Below the pieces are notes generated by a model. That model was not told the origin of the DNA and did not search any database. It worked only from the letters and a program-made list of their open reading frames with translations. Of a stretch of DNA of 64,000 bases, positions 26,208 through 34,156 are shown piece after piece (position 1 is the first letter of the stretch; the number at the start of each line of letters is the position of its first letter). Made by a program: the position numbers and the translations under genes. Source of the DNA: Candidatus Hermodarchaeum yapensis (GTDB taxonomy: Archaea; Asgardarchaeota; Hermodarchaeia; Hermodarchaeales; Hermodarchaeaceae); contig JAEOSK010000012.1 in NCBI GenBank assembly GCA_016840405.1, positions 1 through 64,000 on the forward strand. Direction: 5' to 3'.

Positions 26208-27989
26208 ATGGCGACTACGGTGCGTAATCGAGAAATCGAAAAAGAAGAATTTAGTCCGAATCAGCGTCGACACAATCGACAAATGATAAAGAAACGTCTG
26301 CACACGGTGCAAGCACATATCACCGAATTGACACACCGTACACCTATCCTCCCCTCAAAGATTCAGTTTTTTGACGATCAATCACTTACTACTCCCACCT
26401 TCTGTGGAACATACAACGGAACAGAGTTCCAAATTGCCAAACAACTCCTCAGTCGACTGCTCTTACTCGATGCTGTGTTATATCGAGAAATGTATGGAAA
26501 TCTTCTACCCAAAATCGTACGCGCTGTTCCGGAAAACGGGGATTTGGGGCTTCTGTGTGCCTATCTCCATCTCCCCGAAAACCAGCAAGAAGAGTTCTTA
26601 AGAATCTGGCAAGTCGTCTCGCCTCGCCAATATTACGGAGACATCTATTACAACGCTCCCTCCTCCTTTCCCCTCTTCAATCGCGTTACTCAGGGGACAT
26701 TCCTCCGATACGTTCTCTCCTTTTTCGATGAACTTGAACCAGCCCTAACTCCATTAACCTCCCGCGAATACGTTGAGCTCTTGGATACTTTCATGCTAAA
26801 TTATGCGTCTCCTCTCACTGATCAAGAACTCCATGTCCTTCATTTGATTCAGGAACATCCCACAGCGACACTGAAACAACTACAGGAAAAATCATCGTTC
26901 TCGTTAGGAAGCCTTAGTAACTATCTGAACAGCTTCCGCAAGAAGCTACTTCTCTCAAGATTCTACAGGATTGATTATCCACGAATACGCCTTAATCACG
27001 TGGCTGTGTTAGCTTATCCCGCCCCTGGTAACAGAGTATCTCGCTATCTTGAACAGTGTCCATACCTAAGAAAAATTCACCAATTTGGAGGCGCAGATGC
27101 ATCTATCCTATTGAGCTATACCATACCTCGACAACGGCTTCGTCGATTACACGAATGGCTACAGGAACTTGTCGGGCTGGGTCACCTCCTTCGGTATCGC
27201 GTCTATCCATTATGTGGTGTCTTCAATGGTTACAATCTTCGGAGTTACTTAGCTTACAATTCTGAGGTTCCGGTTGCAGAACGGTTTCGATGGGTAGCAT
27301 GGATACGCTATCTTCGGGACGTTCTCATCCGGGATGGTTATGGTGAAGTCTTAATTCAGCCCTATGTCTATCATTACAGTGAACCTAACATCGAACCCGC
27401 AAAATTAGATTCCATCGACTATCAGCTTCTCAGTCAAATGAACCCCGAGAGTACTGCCGAAACTCTTGCTCAGTTAATAGGACATTCCATCCATGTAGTT
27501 CGACGACGACAAAAAGAACTGTTCACTCAACACGTCATTTTTGAACGCCCCGACCTTGCCATGTTTCACCTTGGATTAAATGAAACAATCTTTATCATCC
27601 TCGAAGGCAGCGAAGAGACCGTCCGCAACTTTCTAGCGGGATGTCGGGAAGCCCCAATGTTTGGTGGATCCATCTTCCAACACCCCACACCGGGATGTAT
27701 TGTAGCATTTGGCCTCCCAACGGGACTAGCGCTCAAAGTAGGACGAGAACTCGGTCGTCTCTTTCTCGAACAGGATGAATTCGATGCTGCAGTTTTCTAT
27801 GGTAATGGATCCAAAGACTTCATGGTCACATCTGTTCTGAGACGCTGTCAATTTAATTTCGAACTTGGCCAATGGACATGGCATCGAGAATATTTCCCCA
27901 CAGCCTTCGACCATGTGGATCCTCAACATCGCATACTAGGTGTGTCACAAGACACACACCTTTCAAGCTCAAAATTAACTAGGAGTTAA
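26208..27989 (+). CDS. Large regulator with two HTH plus Lrp-like sensor units
   Basis: A 593-residue protein. After a 210-residue N-terminal helical domain of unknown type come a winged HTH near 220-265 (LIQEHPTATLKQLQEKSSFSLGSLSNYLNSF), a RAM-like alpha/beta segment (270-360), a second HTH near 405-445 (LLSQMNPESTAETLAQLIGHSIHVVRRRQKEL) and another RAM-like segment (450-540). That is the layout of a tandem Lrp/AsnC regulator; the sensor calls are by fold pattern only. GTAGGGGGCGAAGC gives a weak ribosome site before ATG 26208. It forms an operon with the next gene, 2 bases apart. A palindrome at 26099 is a candidate operator. Confidence 0.65.
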   Translation: MATTVRNREIEKEEFSPNQRRHNRQMIKKRLHTVQAHITELTHRTPILPSKIQFFDDQSLTTPTFCGTYNGTEFQIAKQLLSRLLLLDAVLYREMYGNLLPKIVRAVPENGDLGLLCAYLHLPENQQEEFLRIWQVVSPRQYYGDIYYNAPSSFPLFNRVTQGTFLRYVLSFFDELEPALTPLTSREYVELLDTFMLNYASPLTDQELHVLHLIQEHPTATLKQLQEKSSFSLGSLSNYLNSFRKKLLLSRFYRIDYPRIRLNHVAVLAYPAPGNRVSRYLEQCPYLRKIHQFGGADASILLSYTIPRQRLRRLHEWLQELVGLGHLLRYRVYPLCGVFNGYNLRSYLAYNSEVPVAERFRWVAWIRYLRDVLIRDGYGEVLIQPYVYHYSEPNIEPAKLDSIDYQLLSQMNPESTAETLAQLIGHSIHVVRRRQKELFTQHVIFERPDLAMFHLGLNETIFIILEGSEETVRNFLAGCREAPMFGGSIFQHPTPGCIVAFGLPTGLALKVGRELGRLFLEQDEFDAAVFYGNGSKDFMVTSVLRRCQFNFELGQWTWHREYFPTAFDHVDPQHRILGVSQDTHLSSSKLTRS

Positions 27990-27991
27990 AA

Positions 27992-28324
27992 ATGAACGAC
28001 CAGATTAGATCCGAAAAACCCATTTCAAAACTGGGAACAGAGAAATTACCTCTTCCACGAAAACGTCGCGGTCCAGGCAGAGGAATAGGGCAAAAGCGAA
28101 TAGTTCAAGAAAGACTGGAGATTCTTGACACGATTTTTGATAATCTACAGGAAATGTATAACTTCCTCACACAACAAGGTCACATGATCATCAACGAAAG
28201 TGGCTCAATGCTTGCATCCCAATCCCATCAGAACCTCGATCAACTATTGAAACTGTTAGAAGACTTTCTATGGGTAATTAATTGTGCAATTGCTAAAAAC
28301 GGTGGGCAAGCCAAACTCCCCTAA
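27992..28324 (+). CDS. Small basic/helical protein, unknown
   Basis: A 110-residue protein downstream of the large regulator, with its start 2 bases after that gene's stop, so almost certainly co-translated. A basic N-terminus (RKRRGPGRGIGQKR near 25-38) of the kind that contacts nucleic acid is followed by two long helices (residues 40-105). No family recognised. The stop overlaps that of the convergent nuclease gene by four bases. Confidence 0.55.
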   Translation: MNDQIRSEKPISKLGTEKLPLPRKRRGPGRGIGQKRIVQERLEILDTIFDNLQEMYNFLTQQGHMIINESGSMLASQSHQNLDQLLKLLEDFLWVINCAIAKNGGQAKLP

Positions 28325-28340
28325 ATTAACCTCTTTTGGC
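28310..28340. terminator. Hairpin across overlapping convergent stops
   Basis: GCCAAA at 28310-28315 and TTTGGC at 28335-28340 pair around a 19-base loop that contains both stop codons (28322-28324 on plus, 28321-28323 on minus). Confidence 0.35.
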
Positions 28341-29055
28341 GACTTGAGCTAGGTTGAACTACACGCATCTCTTCTAACTGCTCTTCAAATCCAAGAAGAA
28401 ATCCATTGAGGTTTGACGCCGGGACAATAGGAGTTCGATCATTAAATTGGATATCCTCATGCATCATCGTCACGAGCATTGGAACAAATAATGGTGCCTG
28501 CCAATCCAAACACCCAAGGTCGGCTTGAAACCGTGCAAAATGGTTCGCCAAGGTTTTTGTCCGAAGCAGTTGTTCCTCAGTTGCTGTGCGAAGAACTGAA
28601 GCTTTTCCTAAACGTACACCGTATTGCTTACAATCAACACAAAAGAGAATGGGCTTCCGTCGGGCGATGATGTCAATTTCGAATCGACGATTGGTTGAAA
28701 ATCGAAAGCGATGGTGCACCTGAAAATCATAATAGGTAAAGACATGAGCAACAAATTCTTCAAACTCTTGCCAAGTCAACGACTGCAATATTTGGCGCTC
28801 AGGTTCTCCAAGTTGTAATGCCCTGATGGCCACTTGAACCTTGGCGTAACCTGGAAATAACCAATAGTTCTCAGCTTCACGTTGTAGGATATTACCTTCT
28901 TCTAATGAAGCAAGCAAGGCAGATCCTTGGACAAGCTCAGACACTTGATCTTGGTGAATTGAGGAAACACCTTGCGTAACCGCTAGAAGATTCCGCAGCT
29001 GTGTCCCATTCTGAAATGACGCTAGAACTCGCTTCCCTTCATGTAGCCAGTCCAG
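28321..29055 (-). CDS. PD-(D/E)XK nuclease-like (Mrr-type) protein with apparent CTG start
   Basis: A 244-residue protein. The C-terminal two-thirds carry a restriction-endonuclease fold: LTWQEFEEFVAHVF (conserved E), then RFEIDIIARRKPILFCVDCKQYG, giving the D of motif II and a DCK triad at motif III. The N-terminal part is helical and likely binds DNA or a partner. The frame is open to a TGA at 29062 with no ATG, GTG or TTG before GTG 28944, yet the extra residues read as protein and a perfect GAGGTGA stands 6 bases before CTG 29055. I take CTG as the start. It lies 38 bases after the roadblock gene. Confidence 0.6.
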   Translation of the reverse strand: MDWLHEGKRVLASFQNGTQLRNLLAVTQGVSSIHQDQVSELVQGSALLASLEEGNILQREAENYWLFPGYAKVQVAIRALQLGEPERQILQSLTWQEFEEFVAHVFTYYDFQVHHRFRFSTNRRFEIDIIARRKPILFCVDCKQYGVRLGKASVLRTATEEQLLRTKTLANHFARFQADLGCLDWQAPLFVPMLVTMMHEDIQFNDRTPIVPASNLNGFLLGFEEQLEEMRVVQPSSSRQKRLI

Positions 29056-29093
29056 CTGAACTCACCTCAAAATCACTCTCACTAGTGAAGCAA

Positions 29094-29480
29094 TTAGACG
29101 TCAAGTTCACGCAAGGCTACTTTGATTTCTCTTAGCGCATTGTTGATGCCACGAAGGAAAAACCGCGTATTCCGTGGCACTAACGCGGCTAATATCACGT
29201 ACTTACCATCTTGTAGTTGGGTGGATTTACAGACAAGAATACCATTTTCACACCGGATTGTGATATCGCGGATAGCGCCGAGGGTTAGTTCCTCCCTAGC
29301 GCGGTCTGCCGCATTATGAACAAAACTGCCCATTGCCGCTGCAACCTTTTCATCAACACCTCGGCGAACAGCCGATGCGATGACAAACCCTTCATCTGTG
29401 GCAATGATGCTCGCTTTAACTCGCCCTGAGCTATTCAAATCCTCTAAGATCTTTGTTAGCGCATCAACAGTTGAGGACAT
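29094..29480 (-). CDS. Roadblock/LC7 domain protein
   Basis: A single-domain protein of 128 residues. Roadblock/LC7 proteins scaffold or regulate small GTPases (MglB, Ragulator-type and dynein light chains) and are abundant in Asgard archaea. Seen: a first helix (VDALTKILEDLNSSG), beta hairpin ASIIATDEGFVIASAV, long helix DEKVAAAMGSFVHNAADRAREEL, then strands IRDITIRCENGILVCKSTQ and YVILAALV and a final helix. ATG 29480 has GGAGGA 8 bases ahead. It leads an operon with a nuclease-like protein; the window also has a Ras-like GTPase, 32 kb away. Confidence 0.85.
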   Translation of the reverse strand: MSSTVDALTKILEDLNSSGRVKASIIATDEGFVIASAVRRGVDEKVAAAMGSFVHNAADRAREELTLGAIRDITIRCENGILVCKSTQLQDGKYVILAALVPRNTRFFLRGINNALREIKVALRELDV

Positions 29481-29657
29481 CTACCAGTTCCTCCAATAAC
29501 CAGTTTCCACCGCTGCACTTCACATCATATTTAGTACAACGGCTTATAAATTCCGCTTGCGTTCATTTTTTCTTCTCTTCGAAGAACAGTTCCCTCGACA
29601 CGTAACTATTTAGAGAACCTCCCCCTTCAAAACCCACTATCTTTGGTGGAATTCACG

Positions 29658-30278
29658 ATGAGCTTAGAACTCCGCAATACCTGGATTATCATCACAACGA
29701 TCATCATCACAATTGTATCTCTGGTGTTATTCTTTGCCCGAAACCGTTTAACCTGGGTTCATCGCTACAACGACAACTTTCTCGGTGTGTTTGGCATTGA
29801 AACAAGTCATGTTCCTTGGGTTCGATATCTAGTGAGTTGGATACTAGGAACCTGTATCGCTACTGTGCTACTCACACTTCTAATCAACATTGGCTTCACC
29901 TTGTATTTATTGTCAGGTCTTTCTGGTATTCCTCTTGATGCCGTTGTCATCTCATTAGCCATTGGGGCAATCATTCTCACGGTTATCCTGCTCATCGCAG
30001 CCATTCCGGCGGTTCTTGCTATGCCATTATCCTGTCCTACGGCCCTTGGCGTTTTCATTTTCCTTACTCAGTACGCCTACGAATACGTCCCTGGTTTACC
30101 CTCAACTATCGTCTATAATCTCAGTTATCTCAGCACCTTACTCTACCTTGGAACCATCGCAATCGGGTTCGTCGCCATTTTCCTATCTTTTTACCTCCTC
30201 CTCCGCACCTACCTCCTTACCCCATTAATAAAACGACGACGAACCCAATCTAATGAAGAAACTGCCAACCCTGAATGA
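29658..30278 (+). CDS. Multispanning membrane protein, unknown
   Basis: A 206-residue protein with five or six hydrophobic helices (about 5-27, 54-86, 94-122, 128-142 and 155-185). No motif recognised. ATG 29658 is taken over TTG 29643 and GTG 29646 because GGTGG lies about 9 bases before it. It is divergent from the roadblock gene and convergent with the histone-fold gene. Confidence 0.6.
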   Translation: MSLELRNTWIIITTIIITIVSLVLFFARNRLTWVHRYNDNFLGVFGIETSHVPWVRYLVSWILGTCIATVLLTLLINIGFTLYLLSGLSGIPLDAVVISLAIGAIILTVILLIAAIPAVLAMPLSCPTALGVFIFLTQYAYEYVPGLPSTIVYNLSYLSTLLYLGTIAIGFVAIFLSFYLLLRTYLLTPLIKRRRTQSNEETANPE

Positions 30279-30373
30279 CACTCTGGTTCAAAATTCAAAG
30301 TCTGATAGAATCGCTGAGAAAATAAAAAGGGGGCTAGGACAATCCCAGAGAAACACACTCGCCGATGAGATTG

Positions 30374-30412
30374 CCCACAGCCATGTGGGACTTCTATATA
30401 GCTCTAGAAGTC
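30374..30412. terminator. Two adjacent hairpins at convergent ends
   Basis: CCCACA (30374-30379) and TGTGGG (30384-30389) close a 4-base loop; GACTTCTA (30389-30396) and TAGAAGTC (30405-30412) close an 8-base loop. The last right arm contains most of the histone-fold gene's stop codon (30404-30406). Confidence 0.55.
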
Positions 30413-30625
30413 ATGAGGCATCAAAGTCTTACGCTTGTTTGCCTTAGCTCGATGGGTTGCCTTCGTAATGATTTTTTCGACCATGTCATCGATTGCTTGA
30501 TAAGCTGCAGCAGAAACTTGGAAACCCATTGCGTGAGCTTTCTTGGCAATTGCTTTCTTCACAATTTTATCTACAGCCAATTTTAATTCCTCCAACGGAA
30601 CTACACGGCTTCTCCTCCCATCCAA
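30404..30625 (-). CDS. Histone-fold protein (archaeal histone / DUF1931-like)
   Basis: A 73-residue basic protein with one histone fold: helix 1 LEELKLAVDKIVKKAIAKKAHAMG, the QVSAAAYQAIDDMVEKIITKATHRAKANKR long central helix and loop, and TLMPHDF, matching the R(K)T-V-xx-(E/H)D end of archaeal histones and the NFYB/DUF1931 group. It either packs DNA or acts as a transcription-factor subunit. No ATG is in frame; TTG 30625 is the apparent start, after a leader of about 60 bases from the TATA at 30705-30717. A second TTG at the helix 1 boundary is possible. Confidence 0.75.
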   Translation of the reverse strand: MDGRRSRVVPLEELKLAVDKIVKKAIAKKAHAMGFQVSAAAYQAIDDMVEKIITKATHRAKANKRKTLMPHDF

Positions 30626-30704
30626 ATGTGAGAAGAAATACCGCTGTAGTGGGGTCTGGCGGCTTCTCCTATTAAAAGGTTTGGGTCGCCCTTATTTATC
30701 GTTC

Positions 30705-30717
30705 TAAATATATAAAT
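30705..30717 (-). promoter_or_regulatory. TATA box of the histone-fold gene
   Basis: On the minus strand TTTATATATTTA, about 80 bases upstream of the TTG start at 30625. Confidence 0.4.
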
Positions 30718-30747
30718 CGCCTTAATTCTCTATAAAACGGCGTCTTC

Positions 30748-31254
30748 TCAGAGTTTGAACTGAATTCCCTGCTGTTTAAGCGCTTTTTCTAAAACTTGCT
30801 GTCGATATTCAAAATTCCGGACGGCCTCTCCAAGCATAGGGAGCAGTTCTAGATCTTCACCTTTGAAACTTTGGTGGAGATTTTCGAATGCCAGTATCAA
30901 ATCAGCACCAACAGCTTGAGCTCCTACCGCAGCCATGAGCAACGTCTTCCGTTCTTCAAAGGAGTCAGTGGTTTCACTCTGTGCAAGTAACCAATAGAAC
31001 ACTGGTTTAATGAGCTTAAACGCCCAAAGAAGACCAAAAAACTGCCACATCTGGGCCCTGGGATCCTTTGGCATCTCAAGAAGTTGACGGATGATAACAG
31101 TGACTTCCCTTCGTGCCTCAGTAAACTCTTTAGCCGCTTGGGCGAAATCACCCTTTTTGGCTAATTCACTTCCGGTATTCATCAGTTCAAAATATCGTTT
31201 AGGGAGATCATGTATAGTGGCAAAAGTGATTAGTTCGTCCTCAAGTTTCTTCAT
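30748..31254 (-). CDS. All-helical protein in the longin-like operon
   Basis: A 168-residue soluble protein predicted all helical, with a TPR-like opening (YFELMNTGSELAKKGDFAQAAKEFTEARREV). Family not recognised. ATG 31254 is used because the preceding gene's end supplies AAGGA just before it; the frame is open further up inside that gene. Last gene of a three-gene operon with a longin-like protein and a membrane-anchored secreted protein; probably a partner of the longin-like protein. Confidence 0.65.
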   Translation of the reverse strand: MKKLEDELITFATIHDLPKRYFELMNTGSELAKKGDFAQAAKEFTEARREVTVIIRQLLEMPKDPRAQMWQFFGLLWAFKLIKPVFYWLLAQSETTDSFEERKTLLMAAVGAQAVGADLILAFENLHQSFKGEDLELLPMLGEAVRNFEYRQQVLEKALKQQGIQFKL

Positions 31255-31258
31255 GTCC

Positions 31259-32425
31259 TTATTCGAGTTTTTTTCGTTCACGGCGAATATAACCTCCTTC
31301 GCTTGCGAGCTCTTTGAAAATCTTGTAATCCTCATCTGATAACCGTAGGAGATTAGCTGCCTCACCATCGGGGATATCTGATGATTGGGCAAGGAGTCGA
31401 GCAACATCTTCGATTCGCTCTCGAACTGTCAGGAAAGCCGTCTCAGAAATTGTACGAAGTTCGGAACCCTTTTCACCCAATGTTTTTTCAGCATGTGCAA
31501 CGGTGTTGGCAATATTCAAGGGTTGTGGATCAAATCCAACGGGTAACACGACGTGTTCTTCAACAAGGAGACAGACATAAGTGAGCCCCATTTTCGAAGA
31601 GTTAGCGAAGGTGGCTTCATAAGCACGATTGGGCAAGCTTAGGATGAAGGACATATTTGGGGGACGATCTCGTAAAACTTGTAGAGCTGCTCCAGCATCT
31701 TCAAAGTACATGACAGGAATCCGACGCCGACGCATGGTTTGGAGCGCACGAATCACCGACTGATTGCGTGTCTTCCGACCTACTGCCAAGATAGGAGCTC
31801 CTCGCAAGAGACCATAAAGAAGAATGTCGAGGCCAGGACCGAATCGACGCCATAGGCGAATTATCGCAGGGCGAAGTTCCATCAATTCTGGAGGTTTTTC
31901 GAAGGTGGGAAGATAATCTTGCACTACTTCCCTGGCAATCGGAATGAAAGATCGAAATGGTGCCACTTCTCCTGTCCATCGCCGTAATTCCTTCTGATAT
32001 CGATCCAAGAACAACGCATTCAACGTTTTCAACACAGCCATTATCGAAACATCATCATCTTCTCGATCAGCTAAGGCTACACTGAGCACTGGATCAGCCA
32101 GATCCCACACAAATTGGTAGTTACCTGTCTCAATGCTGGCGACATCTTCATCAAGGAGGTCTTGACCAAACATCCGTAAGGCTGAAAGAAAACCGGAAAC
32201 CAGTTCAGGGCTTACTCGTTCTTCCTTATCAGTAAAAACAATAGACACTAGAACTAGTCCACTTTTATGAAAATGGTACAACCGATGAATCATCAGCAAG
32301 CCCGTCCTTTTGTTCGTAAGTTCGTATAAATGACTTTCCACTCGAAATTGAAATCCGACTAAAAGTTGAAGAAGCGCTGAAGTACTTTTCTTGAATAAAT
32401 TGTCTAACCAGAGGGGTAAATCCAA
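31259..32425 (-). CDS. Longin-like domain protein with C-terminal region
   Basis: A 388-residue soluble protein. The first 150 residues show a longin/roadblock-like alternation (YHFHKSGLVLVSIVFTDKEE, then a helix SPELVSGFLSALRMFGQDLL, then strands SIETGNYQFVWDLADPVLSVALAD and helix VLKTLNALFLDRYQKEL), as in vesicle-traffic adaptors and Asgard longin proteins. The central part carries ILLYGLLRGAPILAVGRK, and the C-terminus has a short HTH-like segment (GEAANLLRLSDEDYKIFKELASEGG). TTG 32425 follows the previous stop directly (TAATTG), so translation is coupled. The longin call is by pattern only. Confidence 0.6.
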   Translation of the reverse strand: MDLPLWLDNLFKKSTSALLQLLVGFQFRVESHLYELTNKRTGLLMIHRLYHFHKSGLVLVSIVFTDKEERVSPELVSGFLSALRMFGQDLLDEDVASIETGNYQFVWDLADPVLSVALADREDDDVSIMAVLKTLNALFLDRYQKELRRWTGEVAPFRSFIPIAREVVQDYLPTFEKPPELMELRPAIIRLWRRFGPGLDILLYGLLRGAPILAVGRKTRNQSVIRALQTMRRRRIPVMYFEDAGAALQVLRDRPPNMSFILSLPNRAYEATFANSSKMGLTYVCLLVEEHVVLPVGFDPQPLNIANTVAHAEKTLGEKGSELRTISETAFLTVRERIEDVARLLAQSSDIPDGEAANLLRLSDEDYKIFKELASEGGYIRRERKKLE

Positions 32426-33298
32426 TTATTCCTGACCACGTCGCAGCAAGAGCTTGCGGATTAACAAGAAGATAATAATTGCCAACACGATGACAGCCAC
32501 TCCAATTATAATTAGAATCGGTAAGGGGCTTGGAATCGGTTCTAAGGGGATATTCGTTGCTAGGACTTCATAATAGTAGGTCAATGTTTGTTGGGTAAGG
32601 TCGACTGAAAGGATTCGAGTATCATTGGCTTGGTAGTAAATTCCTACGTCATGATCAATTACAAAGGCGGTTTCTTGAAGTTCTTCGGGGGTTGAGGTAC
32701 TATTGAAAAGTTGATAACAAAGTTGGTCACTTCCCTGGAAGGCAAGGGTTGTATAGTCAATTTGCTGCCAGCGACTGTTACCTACAATCACATCAGTCCC
32801 AGTTGTAAGAGTGGTTAAAGTGGCATCGTCGAGAAAGAAACCAGACACTCCGTTTGTGATGGGGTAAGCAATTAGTCCGTCGGCGACGCCCGTTGGGGCT
32901 GGGGCTGACACTGACCCATCTAAGGATTCTATGGTTTGCCAAGACGAATTCGATACAGTAGCAACGTTACTGAAGATACTCACAGAGAAATTGTAAAGTG
33001 CTTCAAGCACAGGACCCACTTGTGCGATGTTTAAAACGCTGATGGTCAAGTTCACGTATTGCTGCCAATGAAGAGTGTAGTTTCCAAATGAGAGGTTTAG
33101 CCCGGTCCAATGATAAATTTGGGTCGCGGTGAGATTCGGTTGAATACTTACAAATCCGTAGTCGTATTCTGTCAAATTCCCAACATTTGGTGTGTACGCT
33201 GCAACCCTTGGTTGCATTGAGATGAAAGCAGTTCCACTCAAACCAATAAGAAAAACGAAGATCAATCCGATGACAAATGGTTGGCGAAAGGTTTTCAC
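32426..33298 (-). CDS. Secreted, C-terminally anchored protein
   Basis: A 290-residue type I membrane protein: signal helix (8-30), an extracellular domain of about 215 residues with NLT/NLS/NYT sequons and beta-rich pattern, and a membrane helix near 253-278 with a short basic tail. Family unknown. GTG 33298 is favoured because GAGGA stands 6 bases before it; TTG 33304 overlaps that site. First gene of the operon with the longin-like and helical proteins, so it may be the surface end of a membrane-linked complex whose cytoplasmic parts follow. Confidence 0.7.
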   Translation of the reverse strand: MKTFRQPFVIGLIFVFLIGLSGTAFISMQPRVAAYTPNVGNLTEYDYGFVSIQPNLTATQIYHWTGLNLSFGNYTLHWQQYVNLTISVLNIAQVGPVLEALYNFSVSIFSNVATVSNSSWQTIESLDGSVSAPAPTGVADGLIAYPITNGVSGFFLDDATLTTLTTGTDVIVGNSRWQQIDYTTLAFQGSDQLCYQLFNSTSTPEELQETAFVIDHDVGIYYQANDTRILSVDLTQQTLTYYYEVLATNIPLEPIPSPLPILIIIGVAVIVLAIIIFLLIRKLLLRRGQE

Positions 33299-33477
33299 AC
33301 GCAATCCTCAGTAATCGACTTAGAAAGGACTTTATTAAATCCCTTGTGTTAACACGAACTAATCTACTTCTCAAAATACCCTATTTTGATTCTCTTATTC
33401 CGGAGTCCTCTCTCTTTTTATTGAGCCCCTACTTCACCATCATAGCTATTAACGAGTAGAGAAATGTCTCATCGGCT

Positions 33478-34062
33478 GTGACTGACATGATAGATGAAGA
33501 AAAGCTTCGACGATCAATCGAGGAACACATGGAAAACGCTGAAGAATACATTCGTAAACAGGAGCGCGACAGTGCCCTGATAGAATTTGATATGGCTGCA
33601 GCTAAACTTGACGCGGCTGGGAAAATAAATCAATTGGAACAATTGTGGGCACATGCAGCTGCTGGTTTCACCGCTGCGGAGGCCCCGCGTCAGGCGGCCA
33701 CCAGCTACCTCCACCTTGCGGAACTTGAGGTAAAAGCTGGTCGACAAACTGAGGGTCGCGATAGCTACTTGTCAGCAGCCAATTCACTTTTTGCAGTTCG
33801 CGAGAAAAACCCAGAATTGTGGACAACAATGATTCAGGCTCTTGAGCATGCCATTGACCTCAGCCTAGCCTTGGAGGAAACCTCGCTGGCCATTGAACTC
33901 CTATTCAAGACTGCTATCATTCAATATCGCGAAACAGGATTCACCCTTGATGCCATATATTCACTCGAACGGGCTCAACAACTTCTAGAACAAGTGCCCA
34001 ACCACCCCCTCGCCCAAGATATTAATGAAAAACTCCAAGAGCTTGTCGACTATCAAACTTAA
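33478..34062 (+). CDS. TPR/alpha-SNAP-like helical repeat protein
   Basis: A 194-residue soluble protein of helical pairs with TPR spacing: EEYIRKQERDSALIEFDMAAAKLDAAGK, AAAGFTAAEAPRQAATSYLHLAELEVKAG, SAANSLF, and SLALEETSLAIELLFKTAIIQYRETG. Alternating alanine-rich pairs recall alpha-SNAP and other scaffold TPRs. Role unknown. Divergent from the secreted/longin operon. GTG 33478 or ATG 33487 may be the start; neither has a ribosome site. Confidence 0.7.
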   Translation: MTDMIDEEKLRRSIEEHMENAEEYIRKQERDSALIEFDMAAAKLDAAGKINQLEQLWAHAAAGFTAAEAPRQAATSYLHLAELEVKAGRQTEGRDSYLSAANSLFAVREKNPELWTTMIQALEHAIDLSLALEETSLAIELLFKTAIIQYRETGFTLDAIYSLERAQQLLEQVPNHPLAQDINEKLQELVDYQT

Positions 34063-34102
34063 CATCCACACGCTCTCAGAATAGTTCAGACAACCAATCC
34101 CC

Positions 34103-34156
34103 CGCGTAACTGGACAATCCGTCCCTGGCTCAAAACGGATGTGACTCAGTTACGCG
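34103..34156. terminator. Nested two-stem hairpin at convergent ends
   Basis: CGCGTAACTG (34103-34112) pairs exactly with CAGTTACGCG (34147-34156); inside, ATCCGT (34117-34122) pairs with ACGGAT (34135-34140) around a 12-base loop. The right outer arm includes the aminotransferase stop codon (34150-34152). Confidence 0.6.
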
